Origin: JABFRJ01 sp963847145
GTDB taxonomy: Bacteria > Pseudomonadota > Alphaproteobacteria > Rhizobiales > Hyphomicrobiaceae
Direction: 5' to 3'
Assembly: GCA_963847145.1 (NCBI GenBank)
Contig: CAWJYN010000007.1
Span: 310,001 to 374,000, forward strand
DNA length: 64,000 nt
Under the pieces are notes generated by a model that was given only the letters and a program-made list of their open reading frames with translations, was not told the origin of the DNA and did not search any database. Each line of letters opens with the position of its first letter. The stretch's first letter is position 1. Below, one piece after another: positions 52,119 to 60,842 of the stretch. Position numbers and translations under genes: made by a program.

Positions 52119-53160
52119 CGGGTATCTCCACTGACTTTGGAGAGTACCACATTTGAGCCGAAATCATCCCGCCGGACTGCCGGGAACCGGCCGCATCCTC
52201 CGCCGCCAACCAGCACGCCACCTCGCTCGCCCCGCGCCGCACAGGGTTTGGCCGCTCGATCTTGCAGCGATCAAATACATTCTCGCAGCGTGGATTGAAC
52301 GCGCAGCCCTGCGGGATGGCGGTCAGCCGCGGCATGCTGCCTTTGATCTGGGCGAGGCGCGTGCCGGTCCCTTCGAGCGTCGGGATCGAGCCCATCAGAC
52401 CCTTGGTATAGGGATGCTGCGGGCGCTGCACCACGTCGCGCACGGGGCCAATCTCGGCAATGCGGCCGGCATACATGACCGCGACGCGATCAGCCGTCTC
52501 GGCAATGACGCCCATATCGTGGGTGATCAGCATGATCGCCGCGCCACGTTCCCGGCAGAGCTTGCGCAGCAGTTCGATGATCTGCGCTTGGATGGAGACA
52601 TCGAGCGCCGTGGTCGGCTCATCGGCGATGATCAGTTCCGGCTCTGCGGCGAGCGCCAGCGCAATCACCACGCGCTGGCGCATGCCACCGGAGAACTCGT
52701 GCGGATAGCTGTCGATGCGCCGGGCGGCACCCTGAATGCCGGCGTCTTCCAGCAGCGCGATGCTCTTGGCGCGCGCTTGGCTGGCGGTGGCGTTGGTATG
52801 AGTTTGGATCGTTTCGATCAGCTGTTCACCGACGCGATAGAGCGGATTGAGCGAGGTCAGCGGATCCTGAAACACCATGCCGATGCGTTTGCCGCGCACG
52901 CGCCGCATCTGCTCAGGCGGCAGATTGTCGATGCGTTCGCCCTTGAGCAACACTTGCCCGCTGGCGATGCGGCCAGGCGGTTCCAGCAGGCCAATCACTG
53001 CCGTGCCGGTCATCGACTTGCCAGCACCGCTTTCGCCGACAACGCCAAGCACTTCGCCCGGCGCGATATCGAACGAGACGTCATCAACAGCCACCAGCGT
53101 GCCGCGGCGGGTCGGGAACTCGACACGCAAGTTGCGCACGGAGAGAACAGGCGTACTCAT
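51982..53160 (-). CDS. Peptide/nickel-type ABC transporter ATP-binding protein (OppD/DppD-like)
   Basis: 392 residues. Walker A GESGAGKSM, Q-loop FQDPLTSLNP, signature HEFSGGMRQRV, Walker B IIADEPTTALDVS and the H-loop ITHDMG are all present, followed by the GCAFNPRCENVFDRC cysteine motif. Family members end about 330 residues in; here about 60 further Arg-rich residues follow QSGG (after about 52170), reading into the inserted module. The true C terminus was therefore probably lost or replaced. Its ATG overlaps the permease stop by four bases. Confidence 0.9.
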   Translation of the reverse strand: MSTPVLSVRNLRVEFPTRRGTLVAVDDVSFDIAPGEVLGVVGESGAGKSMTGTAVIGLLEPPGRIASGQVLLKGERIDNLPPEQMRRVRGKRIGMVFQDPLTSLNPLYRVGEQLIETIQTHTNATASQARAKSIALLEDAGIQGAARRIDSYPHEFSGGMRQRVVIALALAAEPELIIADEPTTALDVSIQAQIIELLRKLCRERGAAIMLITHDMGVIAETADRVAVMYAGRIAEIGPVRDVVQRPQHPYTKGLMGSIPTLEGTGTRLAQIKGSMPRLTAIPQGCAFNPRCENVFDRCKIERPNPVRRGASEVACWLAAEDAAGSRQSGGMISAQMWYSPKSVEIPDDTRANSRTSRCHPGHGRNARSAVPDRPLRGSYRRGQRRQGSALR

Positions 53161-54111
53161 CTGAGCCTCGGATCAAGCTTGTCGCGCAGCCAGTCGCCGA
53201 GCAGGTTCACGGCCAGCACCAGCGCCGCAAGTGTGAAACCAGGAAACGCCGCCATCCACCAGCTGCCCAGACAGCAAGTACTTATTGCCGATCTGGATCA
53301 TGGTGCCGAGCGAAGGTTCCGAAGCGGGAAGGCCGACGCCGAGGAAAGACAGAGTGGCCTCGGTAATGATCGCAAGCGCCAGATTGATGGTCGCCAGCAC
53401 CAGCACCGGCGACATCACGTTGGGCAGGATGTGCTTGAACATGATCTTGCGTGACGACAGTCCGATCAGGCGCGCGGCCTGCACATAGTCCTTGTTCTTT
53501 TCGACCAACGTGACGCTGCGCACGGTGCGGGCATACTGCACCCAATAGGACAACCCAATGGACACGACGAGGATCAAGTAGTGGTTGTTGCCGAACGCAG
53601 TCCCCTTGAGGGCAACCTGCGCGATGCCATCGACCATCAGCGCCGTCAGGATCGCCGGGAACGTCAGCTGGATGTCGGCGATGCGCATGATCAGCGTATC
53701 AATGCGTCCACCGCGATAACCGGCAATCAGCCCCAGGCTGACACCAAGCAGCAATGCGAAACCCACAGACGCGAGGCTGATCAGAATGGACGAGCGCATG
53801 CCATACAGAATAGTCGAATAGATATCGCGGCCCTGATCGTCCGTGCCAAGCCAGAACTTCGGCAAGCCACCCTTGACCCAGCTGGGCGGGTTTTCGCTGT
53901 CGAGCAGGTTCAGCGATTTGAGATCGTAGGGGTCGTGCGGCGCGAGCACTGGTGCAAGAAACGCAGAACCAACCAGCAGGAGCGTTACAAAGGCCGCCAT
54001 CATCACGAGCGGCGAGCGCACAAACGCGTGCAACATATCGCTGTCGAGAAACCGCTGCAGGCGGCCGCGCGGCTTGATTGGTGCGCGTTGGGGAGCGTCC
54101 GTCATGGTCAT
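53157..54111 (-). pseudogene. Peptide-type ABC transporter permease (OppC/DppC-like), frameshifted near C terminus
   Basis: Inner-membrane permease. From the ATG at 54111 it reads correctly through KFWLGTDDQGRDIYSTILYG, the EAA-like loop AARLIGLSSRKIMFKHILPN and FLGVGLPASEPSLGTMIQIG. At 53262 an extra base breaks the end; removing it restores GQWWMAAFPGFTLAALVLAV, then NLLGDWLRDKLDPRLR, and a TGA overlapping the next start (ATGA). The corrected product has 317 residues. The uncorrected frame ends at 53173 with a non-family tail. Confidence 0.85.
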
Positions 54112-55085
54112 GCGGTACCGCCGAGAATGCGAATGCGCGGATCAACCCAGACATAGAGCAGATCGACCACGAAGTTGATGGAGACGAAGAGGAACGCCAC
54201 TAGAAAGAGATAGGCACTCATGATCGGGATATCGGCGGTCTGGACTGAGGTGAGGAACAGCAGCCCCATGCCCGGCCAGGTGAAGACGAATTCAGTGATC
54301 AGCGCGAACGCGATGATTGCGCCCAACTGCAGACCGATCACGGTGATGACAGGGATCAGCGTATTTTTCAGCGCATGGCCAAAGTTGATGGCGCGGTCAG
54401 ACAGGCCGCGCGCGCGCGCGAACTTGATGTAGTCTGCGCGCAAGACTTCCAGCATCTGCGAGCGGACGAGACGCGTGATCAAGGTCAGCTGGAACAAGCC
54501 AAGGGTTACGGCCGGAAGGATGATGTGCGCCCAACCGTCCTTGGTCAGCAGGCCGGTCGTCCAGCCGCCGAGATTGACCACCTCGCCGCGCCCGAACGAT
54601 GGCAACCACTTGAGCACGCTGGAAAAGACCCAGACCAGCAGAATGCCGATCAAAAATGTCGGCAACGACACGCCGATCAGGCTGATGGTGAGGAAGGTCT
54701 TTGAGAGCCAGCTGTCACGATGGATGCCGGTATAAACGCCCATCGGGATGCCGATCATGGTCGCGAATAGGGCGGCGACCATGGCCAGTTCAAAGGTTGC
54801 CGGGAAACGTGTGGCAAAGATGCGCGAGACCGGCTGCTTGACCTGATACGACATGCCAAAATCGAGTTGCGCTGCCTTCCACAGGAAACGACCGAACTGC
54901 ACGGGGATTGGATCGTTGAGGCCGAGCTGTTCGCGCAGCGCATCGCGCTCGGCCAAGGTGGCGTCCTGGCCGACCAACTGGTTGACCGGGTCGCCGACAA
55001 AGCGGAACAGCAAAAACGCCAAGGCAGCGACCGTGATCATAACGATCACGGCTTCAAACAGACGTCGGATGGTATAAGCGAGCAT
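54108..55085 (-). CDS. Peptide-type ABC transporter permease (OppB/DppB-like)
   Basis: 325 residues, six membrane helices. MLAYTIRRLFEAVIVMITVA, then GDPVNQLVGQDATLAERDAL, then FARARGLSDRAINFGHALKN (EAA-like coupling loop) and VFTWPGMGLLFLTSVQTADI. First gene of the operon; its stop overlaps the next permease by four bases. The ATG at 55085 is preferred. A longer frame to 55589 is Arg/Pro-rich and rejected. Its promoter shares a 260-bp gap with the divergent binding protein. Confidence 0.93.
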   Translation of the reverse strand: MLAYTIRRLFEAVIVMITVAALAFLLFRFVGDPVNQLVGQDATLAERDALREQLGLNDPIPVQFGRFLWKAAQLDFGMSYQVKQPVSRIFATRFPATFELAMVAALFATMIGIPMGVYTGIHRDSWLSKTFLTISLIGVSLPTFLIGILLVWVFSSVLKWLPSFGRGEVVNLGGWTTGLLTKDGWAHIILPAVTLGLFQLTLITRLVRSQMLEVLRADYIKFARARGLSDRAINFGHALKNTLIPVITVIGLQLGAIIAFALITEFVFTWPGMGLLFLTSVQTADIPIMSAYLFLVAFLFVSINFVVDLLYVWVDPRIRILGGTA

Positions 55086-55344
55086 CGGTTGGCTACTTGG
55101 TTTCCAGCGTTCAACAATTCCACCTTGCAGGGCCATACCCAGCCCGTCAATGCGGTCGCAAGGCAGAAGTCTGCTGCAAAATTCGGCGGAGAGCGCCTGC
55201 GGTGCACGGCGGTCCCACGGGTCGTCTCGGGGGTTATCTCGGGGGTATCCCAGCGATCGGCCTCGCGTGACAATCCCGCTAGCGTGTGGCCAGTTTCTGC
55301 CGCTAGGATAGGCGCACAACAAAATATGTTCGGGAGGACGCTGC

Positions 55345-56622
55345 ATGACGTTTCGATCCAATCGCCGCCGGTTTTCTGGGGGGGGCGCGCTGGCTGTGCT
55401 TGCGCTTGCTACTGGGTTCGCCGCACCAGCGCTTGCACAATCCACGGAGCCGCTGAAGATCGGCTTCGGCATGGCGTTGACCGGCCCGCTGGGGGCTAAC
55501 GGTAAGTCCGCGCTTCTCGCCATGAAAATCTGGGAAGAAGACACCAACGCCAAGGGTGGGTTGCTCGGCCGCAAAGTGCAGTTGATCAACTACGACGACC
55601 AGTCGAACCCATCGACAGTCCCGGGCATCTATCAAAAGCTGCTCGACGTCGACAAAGTTGATCTGATCATCGGCGGCTATGCGACCAACGTGCTGGCGCC
55701 TGCTGTGCCGGTCGCCATGCAGCGCAAGAAGGTGATGATCGGCTTGTACGGTCTGAGCGTGAACCAGAAGTTCAAGTACGACCGCTTCTTCGCCATGTCG
55801 CCGAACGGGCAGAACCCGAAGCTGTCGGTCTCCAAGCCGTTCTTCGATGCCGCGCTGACACTCAGTCCCAAGCCGAAAACAATCGCGATCGTGGCAGCCG
55901 ACGCCGAGTTCTCGCGCAACGCAGCTGATGGCGCACGCGACAATGCCAAAGCGCTTGGGTTGGAGATCGTCTACGACAAAAGCTACCCGCCCGCGACAAC
56001 GGATTTCGCGCCGATCCTGCGCGCGATCCAAGCGACAAACCCCGACATGGTGTTCGTCGGCTCGTACCCGCTTGATTCAGTGGGCATGGTGCTGGCGGCG
56101 CAAGAGCTCGATCTGAAAACCAAAGTGTTCGGCGGCGCCATGGTCGGCCTGCAGGCATCAGTGTTCAAGACCAAGCTCGGCGAAGCGCTGAACGGCGTCA
56201 TCAACTATGACTATTGGTTGCCAGCGCCAAGCTTCATGCGTCCCGGCGTCAAGGAATTCCTGGACAAGTATCAAGCGCGGGCCGCCGCCGAGGGCGTCGA
56301 TCCACTTGGCTACTATATGGGTCCCTATGCCTATGCCTACATCGACCTGCTCGGCCAAGCGATCACTGCCACCAAGAGCACCGATGATGGCAAAATTGCC
56401 GATTATCTGCGCACGACCGCGCACAAGACGTTGATCGGCGACGTGAAGTTCGGGGCCGAGGGCGAGTGGGAAGAAGGACGGCAATTGACGATCCAGTTCC
56501 GTGGCGTCAAAGGCAACGGCATTGAACAGTTCCGCGGCACGGATGTGCAGCCCGTGCTGTCCCCGCCTGCCGACAAGACGACGGACAAGTTGGTGCCGTT
56601 CAACGAAGCGCGGAAGAAGTAA
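55345..56622 (+). CDS. Branched-chain amino-acid type ABC substrate-binding protein (LivK-like)
   Basis: 425 residues. The N terminus contains an RRRFSGG sequence and an Ala-rich h-region ending APALAQ, so a Sec or Tat signal is likely. The mature Peripla_BP_6 fold opens PLKIGFGMALTGPLGANGKS, then GGLLGRKVQLINYDDQSNPS and VDLIIGGYATNVLAPAVPVA. Such proteins bind amino acids, amides, urea or aromatic acids. It is divergent from the peptide-type ABC operon, which lacks its own family-5 binding protein. Ribosome site GGGAGGA precedes the ATG. Confidence 0.88.
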   Translation: MTFRSNRRRFSGGGALAVLALATGFAAPALAQSTEPLKIGFGMALTGPLGANGKSALLAMKIWEEDTNAKGGLLGRKVQLINYDDQSNPSTVPGIYQKLLDVDKVDLIIGGYATNVLAPAVPVAMQRKKVMIGLYGLSVNQKFKYDRFFAMSPNGQNPKLSVSKPFFDAALTLSPKPKTIAIVAADAEFSRNAADGARDNAKALGLEIVYDKSYPPATTDFAPILRAIQATNPDMVFVGSYPLDSVGMVLAAQELDLKTKVFGGAMVGLQASVFKTKLGEALNGVINYDYWLPAPSFMRPGVKEFLDKYQARAAAEGVDPLGYYMGPYAYAYIDLLGQAITATKSTDDGKIADYLRTTAHKTLIGDVKFGAEGEWEEGRQLTIQFRGVKGNGIEQFRGTDVQPVLSPPADKTTDKLVPFNEARKK

Positions 56623-56633
56623 GATCGCGTGAC

Positions 56634-56659
56634 GGGGTCAGACCCAAGGGTCTGACCCC
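56634..56659. repeat. Palindrome repeat, family D, copy 2
   Basis: Arms GGGGTCAGACCC and GGGTCTGACCCC with an AA centre, the same element as at 33610-33635. It lies 11 bases after the binding-protein stop, consistent with a terminator role. Confidence 0.85.
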
Positions 56660-56698
56660 CCTAGTGCCAGACAGACGACGCGTGTATTCGCGAGATTG

Positions 56699-57154
56699 AT
56701 GACCAATTCGATCATGCCTTCCAACACGACCCTCCGCCATACCGAGACCCGAGACGACATCGCCGCGTGCCATACGGTGATGCGGCAACTGCGGCCAAAG
56801 CTCACGGACTGCGCGGAATTCTGCGCTCAGATTGCGCGACAACAGACAGCAGGCTACCGGTTGCTGGCGGCGTGGCAGGTGGGCAAGGTTGTGGGCCTGG
56901 CTGGCTACCGGGAGCTGGAAAATACCATCTACGGCCGCTTCATCTATGTGGACGATCTGGTCGTCGCCGAAGAGGGACGCGGGTCGCAGCTGGGGGCTCA
57001 GTTGCTCGATGCCGTCGCCGCCGAGACCAAGCGCCGCGGCTGCGCCTTCATGATCCTCGATACGGGCTTAGGAAACGCGCTCGCACAGCGGTTCTACTTC
57101 CGCTGGGGGATGCTGGCGAAGGGCATGCATTTCGTCTGGCCGGTTCCGAAATAG
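56699..57154 (+). CDS. GNAT family N-acetyltransferase
   Basis: 151 residues. The acetyl-CoA fold elements are LAAWQVGKVVGLAGYRE, FIYVDDLVVAEEGRGSQLGA (the R/Q-x-x-G-x-G/A loop is RGSQLGA) and FMILDTGLGNALAQRFYFRW. Cytoplasmic; substrate unknown. ATG at 56699 preferred; ATG at 56714 is also possible. Confidence 0.8.
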   Translation: MTNSIMPSNTTLRHTETRDDIAACHTVMRQLRPKLTDCAEFCAQIARQQTAGYRLLAAWQVGKVVGLAGYRELENTIYGRFIYVDDLVVAEEGRGSQLGAQLLDAVAAETKRRGCAFMILDTGLGNALAQRFYFRWGMLAKGMHFVWPVPK

Positions 57155-57263
57155 GTGCGGAATTGGCAAGCGTCTTTGCGCCGTTGGGCGGCTCGTGTAG
57201 TTTGGGCTAGCCGCGGGCACTGCAGATGCGGCTGCCCCTCACGCCACCCCTGTTGAGCCACCC

Positions 57264-58439
57264 ATGTTCACGACCTTCTTTCTCGAACTGAAGTCCGCCA
57301 AGGTGCCGGTCACTTTGAAGGAGTATCTGTTGCTGCTGGAGGCGATGGACTCGGATGTTGCCGACGGCAAGGTCGAGAACTTCTACTATCTCTCGCGCGC
57401 GGCGCTGGTGAAGGACGAGCGGCATCTGGACAAGTTCGATCAGGTGTTCGGCCATGTCTTTAAAGGTCTCGACCTGATGAGCGAGACGATCAACGCGGAG
57501 ATCCCCGAGGAGTGGCTGCGGTCGGTCGGGCAATTGCACCTCAGTGAAGAAGACAAAGCCAAGATCGAGGCGCTCGGCGGCTGGGACAAGATCATGGAGG
57601 AGCTGAGGAAGCGCCTCGAAGAGCAGAAGGGCCGGCACCAGGGCGGCAACAAGTGGATCGGCACCGGCGGCAAGTCGCCCTATGGTGCCGACGGCTACAA
57701 CCCCGCTGGCGTACGCATCGGCCAGAAGACTAGCCGCAATCAACGCGCCATCAAGGTCTGGGACAAGCGCGAGTTCAAGGATCTCGACGACAACGTCGAA
57801 CTCGGCACCCGCAACATCAAAGTGGCGCTACGCCGCCTGCGCAAATTTGCCCGCCAAGGCGCGCTGGAAGAGCTCGATCTCGACGGCACCATCAAAGGCA
57901 CCGCGCACAAGGGCTATCTCGATATCCACCTGCGCGCGGAGCGGCGGAACACGGTCAAAGTGCTGATGTTCTTCGATGTGGGCGGGTCGATGGATTACCA
58001 CATCAAGGGGGTCGAGGAGCTGTTCTCGGCAGCCCGCACAGAGTTCAAACATCTGGAATTTTTCTACTTCCACAACTGCTTGTACGAGCGCGTCTGGAAA
58101 GACAACTCCCGCCGCTGGAGCGAGACGACCGCCACGTGGGACGTGCTGCACAAATACCCCGCCGACTACAAGGTCGTGTTCGTCGGCGATGCATCGATGA
58201 GCCCCTACGAAATCTCGGTGCCCGGCGGCTCGGTCGAGCACATGAACGAGGAAGCCGGCTCGCAGTGGATGCGGCGGGTGACCGACATTTACACCCGGTC
58301 TGTCTGGCTCAATCCCATCCCCGAAGAAAACTGGGCTTGGACACCGAGCACTAAAATGCTGAAGGACCTCATGGACGGGCGCATGTACCCCCTGACGTTG
58401 GGCGGTCTCGAACGCGCGATGCGGGAGCTGATGCGGTAG
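57264..58439 (+). CDS. vWA domain-containing protein with altered MIDAS
   Basis: 391 residues of the CoxE/DUF58-neighbour vWA group, usually partnered with MoxR AAA+ ATPases as chaperones for metal centres. An N-terminal helical region (KSAKVPVTLKEYLLLLEAMD) and a lysine-rich linker (around residue 120) lead into the vWA fold: RNTVKVLMFFDVGGSMDYHI at about 227-246. The MIDAS is DVGGSM rather than the classic D-x-S-x-S, so metal binding may be weakened. No MoxR gene is nearby. C terminus ends PLTLGGLERAMRELMR. Well conserved in alphaproteobacteria. Confidence 0.8.
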   Translation: MFTTFFLELKSAKVPVTLKEYLLLLEAMDSDVADGKVENFYYLSRAALVKDERHLDKFDQVFGHVFKGLDLMSETINAEIPEEWLRSVGQLHLSEEDKAKIEALGGWDKIMEELRKRLEEQKGRHQGGNKWIGTGGKSPYGADGYNPAGVRIGQKTSRNQRAIKVWDKREFKDLDDNVELGTRNIKVALRRLRKFARQGALEELDLDGTIKGTAHKGYLDIHLRAERRNTVKVLMFFDVGGSMDYHIKGVEELFSAARTEFKHLEFFYFHNCLYERVWKDNSRRWSETTATWDVLHKYPADYKVVFVGDASMSPYEISVPGGSVEHMNEEAGSQWMRRVTDIYTRSVWLNPIPEENWAWTPSTKMLKDLMDGRMYPLTLGGLERAMRELMR

Positions 58440-58456
58440 GTATGCAATCGTGCCAT

Positions 58457-58544
58457 GTAGGTTGGTTCAAGGCGTAGCCGCGACCCAACATTGGCTCGCC
58501 GCTGCGAAGTGTTGGGTCGCGCTGAAACGCTTGACCCAACCTAC
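58457..58544. repeat. Nested hairpin repeat, family B, copy 3
   Basis: Outer arms GTAGGTTGGTTCAAGG (58457-58472) and CGCTTGACCCAACCTAC (58528-58544) pair with one mismatch and enclose GCGACCCAACA with TGTTGGGTCGC-like sequence. Third copy of the family at 20199 and 25603. It follows the vWA gene stop by 18 bases. Confidence 0.8.
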
Positions 58545-58659
58545 GCGAGCCCCCTCTCATTTTCTTGTATCCCTTGTCAGCCATGACCTACACCGCGTAG
58601 ATCAGCGCTCGGAGGCATCCAAGGGATGCGCGGGGGCGAACCAGCAGGCAAGGTTGAGC

Positions 58660-59745
58660 GTGAGACCGCAAGCAAGTCGGAGGGCCGCGCTATCCGGCCT
58701 TGGAGTGGCGCTGGCGGGAGTGGCGCTCATCGTTTGGCCGGCGCTTGCCGCTGCCCAATCAAGCGCCACATGCAGTGCGGCCTATCACGCCGCATTGAGC
58801 GATCTGCATACCAAGCGTGGCGATGATCTGGGCCGAGCGGCCGCCGTGTTGCGCGCCGCTGATCCGGCTTTGCCGGGCCGTTGGCTGTATGCGCAGGCGC
58901 TGTTCCCAAGTTCCAAGAAGAACCGGCCGGTCGCTGTCGAACGGCCGTGTGCTGAGCGCGTGAAAGTGGCTGGCCGGTTGCGGTGCGTGCGTTACGAGGC
59001 TGCTGCAGTGCCAGAAGTGCCAGCCGAGCTGACGATTGCGCCCGCTCCCTCTGCTGAGGAATTGCGCGTTCTCAAAGCGCTGAACGATCTGGTCGAGGCG
59101 CGTGGCGGGGTGCCGGAGATTGGCGGCAACGGTCGCTTCTCGTGGCTGGCGCAGCGAGCGGCGAGCGATCTGAGACTGTACATCAGCCAACCGGCCCACC
59201 CGGCGCTCTGTGCCGGTGGCGCGGACTTTGCCGAGTTCTATGCCAACACGTTGAAGCCGTTGCAGAAGCGGATCGAGGATGTTGGCGAACTCTCGAAAAA
59301 GGCGCGCGCGCTGGCGGTTGCGCGGGTCGCTGAGACGCGTGAGACGGATCCCGCTACCGTATCGCCATCAGACAAAGAAACGCCAAACCCCGTCACAGCG
59401 TCACCGATAGCTGCTGATGCACCGCTGACAACCTTGGTGACCGACGTGATCCGTCGGGCCGTCCCCGCTGCGGCGCTTGCCGAAGTTGCCGCCGAGACAA
59501 CTGCGCTGGCAGCCCTTCGCCGTGCCAAGACCGCGCTCATTGCGGCGCAGGTCGAAGCGCAAAGCGGCGAAGACCAAAAGGCGCGTGATCGCGTCCTCGC
59601 TTCCGGGCGCGCAGTCCGCATGCTTGAAGCGGCGGCCTATGGCGACGTCTACGTCGAGCGCTACAAGAAATTCACAGCCGACGTTATGGGCACGCCGCAA
59701 GCGATCAAAGCGGTGCACATCCAGACGTGCACGTGCGGGCCCTGA
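58660..59745 (+). CDS. Hypothetical secreted protein
   Basis: About 361 residues from the GTG at 58660. Twin-Arg-like lead (SRRAALSG), then a hydrophobic signal (LGVALAGVALIVWPALAAA), then an Ala-rich helical body. A pair of regions around ERPCAERVKVAGRLRCVRYE carries cysteines, and the end CTCGP has two more. The middle is Thr/Pro/Asp-rich. No family is recognised. A TTG at 58654 could also start it. It is convergent with the Sua5-type gene, five bases between stops. Confidence 0.55.
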   Translation: MRPQASRRAALSGLGVALAGVALIVWPALAAAQSSATCSAAYHAALSDLHTKRGDDLGRAAAVLRAADPALPGRWLYAQALFPSSKKNRPVAVERPCAERVKVAGRLRCVRYEAAAVPEVPAELTIAPAPSAEELRVLKALNDLVEARGGVPEIGGNGRFSWLAQRAASDLRLYISQPAHPALCAGGADFAEFYANTLKPLQKRIEDVGELSKKARALAVARVAETRETDPATVSPSDKETPNPVTASPIAADAPLTTLVTDVIRRAVPAAALAEVAAETTALAALRRAKTALIAAQVEAQSGEDQKARDRVLASGRAVRMLEAAAYGDVYVERYKKFTADVMGTPQAIKAVHIQTCTCGP

Positions 59746-59750
59746 CGTGA

Positions 59751-60707
59751 TCAGGCCTCCCGCGGGGCGGCTGCGCGTTGCAGCCGATCATTGATTGCCT
59801 CGCCGAGGCCGCTGTTTGGGATCGGCATGACGGCGATGGTGTTGGCGCCTGCCGCATCAAGTGTGCGCAGCATGGCGAACAGGTTTGCGGCCGCTTCGAT
59901 CAGATCGTCGCGCGCTGAGAGGTTCAGCATCGTTCCGCCGTGAGCGAGCGGCGTGCCGAACGCCAGCAGCGCTTCACCCGGCCGGATGTCGCGGGCATCG
60001 AGCCGCACGGCAGCACGTGGCGCGTAGTGGCTGGCGAGTTGGCCGGGCGCAGTGGGTGCCGCACCTTCAGGTGCGGCATGGGCAAGTGGTTCGCCCAGCT
60101 CGCGCTCGATCTCGGTGCGTGAGACGGCGCCCGTCCGCAGCAGCAGGGCACGTGAGCCCGTAACATCGACAATTGTGGACTCGAGGCCGACGTCGGTCGC
60201 GCCGCCGTCGACGATGATCGATAGTTCATCGCCGAAATCAGCAGCCACGTGGGCGGCGGTGGTGGGGCTGACGCGGCCGGATTTGTTGGCGCTGGGCGCG
60301 GCAATGGGGCGGCCGGCTTGCCCCATGATCTGCAGCGCAATGGGGTGCGCCGGCACACGGATGGCGACGGTGTCGAGGCCGGCGGTGGCGAGATCGACGA
60401 TGTGCCTGCCGGGCTGCTTGTGCAGCACCAGTGTGAGGGGACCCGGCCAGAAGGCGGCGGCGAGTTTGCGGGCGGCCGCGTTGGGCACGCCGAACTGCCA
60501 TGCCAGCTCAGTGCCGGGCACGTGGATGATCAACGGATTAAACACTGGCCGCGCCTTGGCGGAATAAAGGGCTGCGACGGCGAACGCATTGGTCGCATCC
60601 ACACCCAGCCCATAAACCGTCTCGGTCGGAAACGCGACAAGGCCGCCCTGCGCGAGATAGCGCGCGGCGGCGGCGATGGTTGCGGGCGTTGCGGGGAGGA
60701 TGGGCAT
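59751..60707 (-). CDS. L-threonylcarbamoyladenylate synthase (Sua5/YwlC type)
   Basis: First enzyme of tRNA t6A37 formation, making threonylcarbamoyl-AMP from Thr, bicarbonate and ATP. 318 residues: the YrdC-like domain starts GGLVAFPTETVYGLGVDATN and has SAKARPVFNPLIIHV and PIAAPSANKSGRVSPTTAAH; the extra C-terminal Sua5 domain (after a SHYAPRAAV linker) makes it the two-domain form rather than TsaC. ATG at 60707 is chosen; reading on to 60749 is not conserved. Confidence 0.9.
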   Translation of the reverse strand: MPILPATPATIAAAARYLAQGGLVAFPTETVYGLGVDATNAFAVAALYSAKARPVFNPLIIHVPGTELAWQFGVPNAAARKLAAAFWPGPLTLVLHKQPGRHIVDLATAGLDTVAIRVPAHPIALQIMGQAGRPIAAPSANKSGRVSPTTAAHVAADFGDELSIIVDGGATDVGLESTIVDVTGSRALLLRTGAVSRTEIERELGEPLAHAAPEGAAPTAPGQLASHYAPRAAVRLDARDIRPGEALLAFGTPLAHGGTMLNLSARDDLIEAAANLFAMLRTLDAAGANTIAVMPIPNSGLGEAINDRLQRAAAPREA

Positions 60708-60842
60708 GGGTGTGGGGTAGCGCGGGGCGCGCCGTTTGGTCAATTGCACGGCCGTTCGTTTGATCCGAAAAGCTTCCCCTTACGTCAACTTTGAGCTATT
60801 TGTGCTTTAGGTTGCGCCACAACTATCTGAGGATTTCCACCC

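Noticed and set aside
52153..53454. Long open frame antisense to the OppD-like gene
   Set aside because: Arg/His-rich; the sense strand carries all ABC ATPase motifs.
20199..58544. Family B repeats as a CRISPR-like array
   Set aside because: Copies are tens of kilobases apart and internally palindromic, not tandem.
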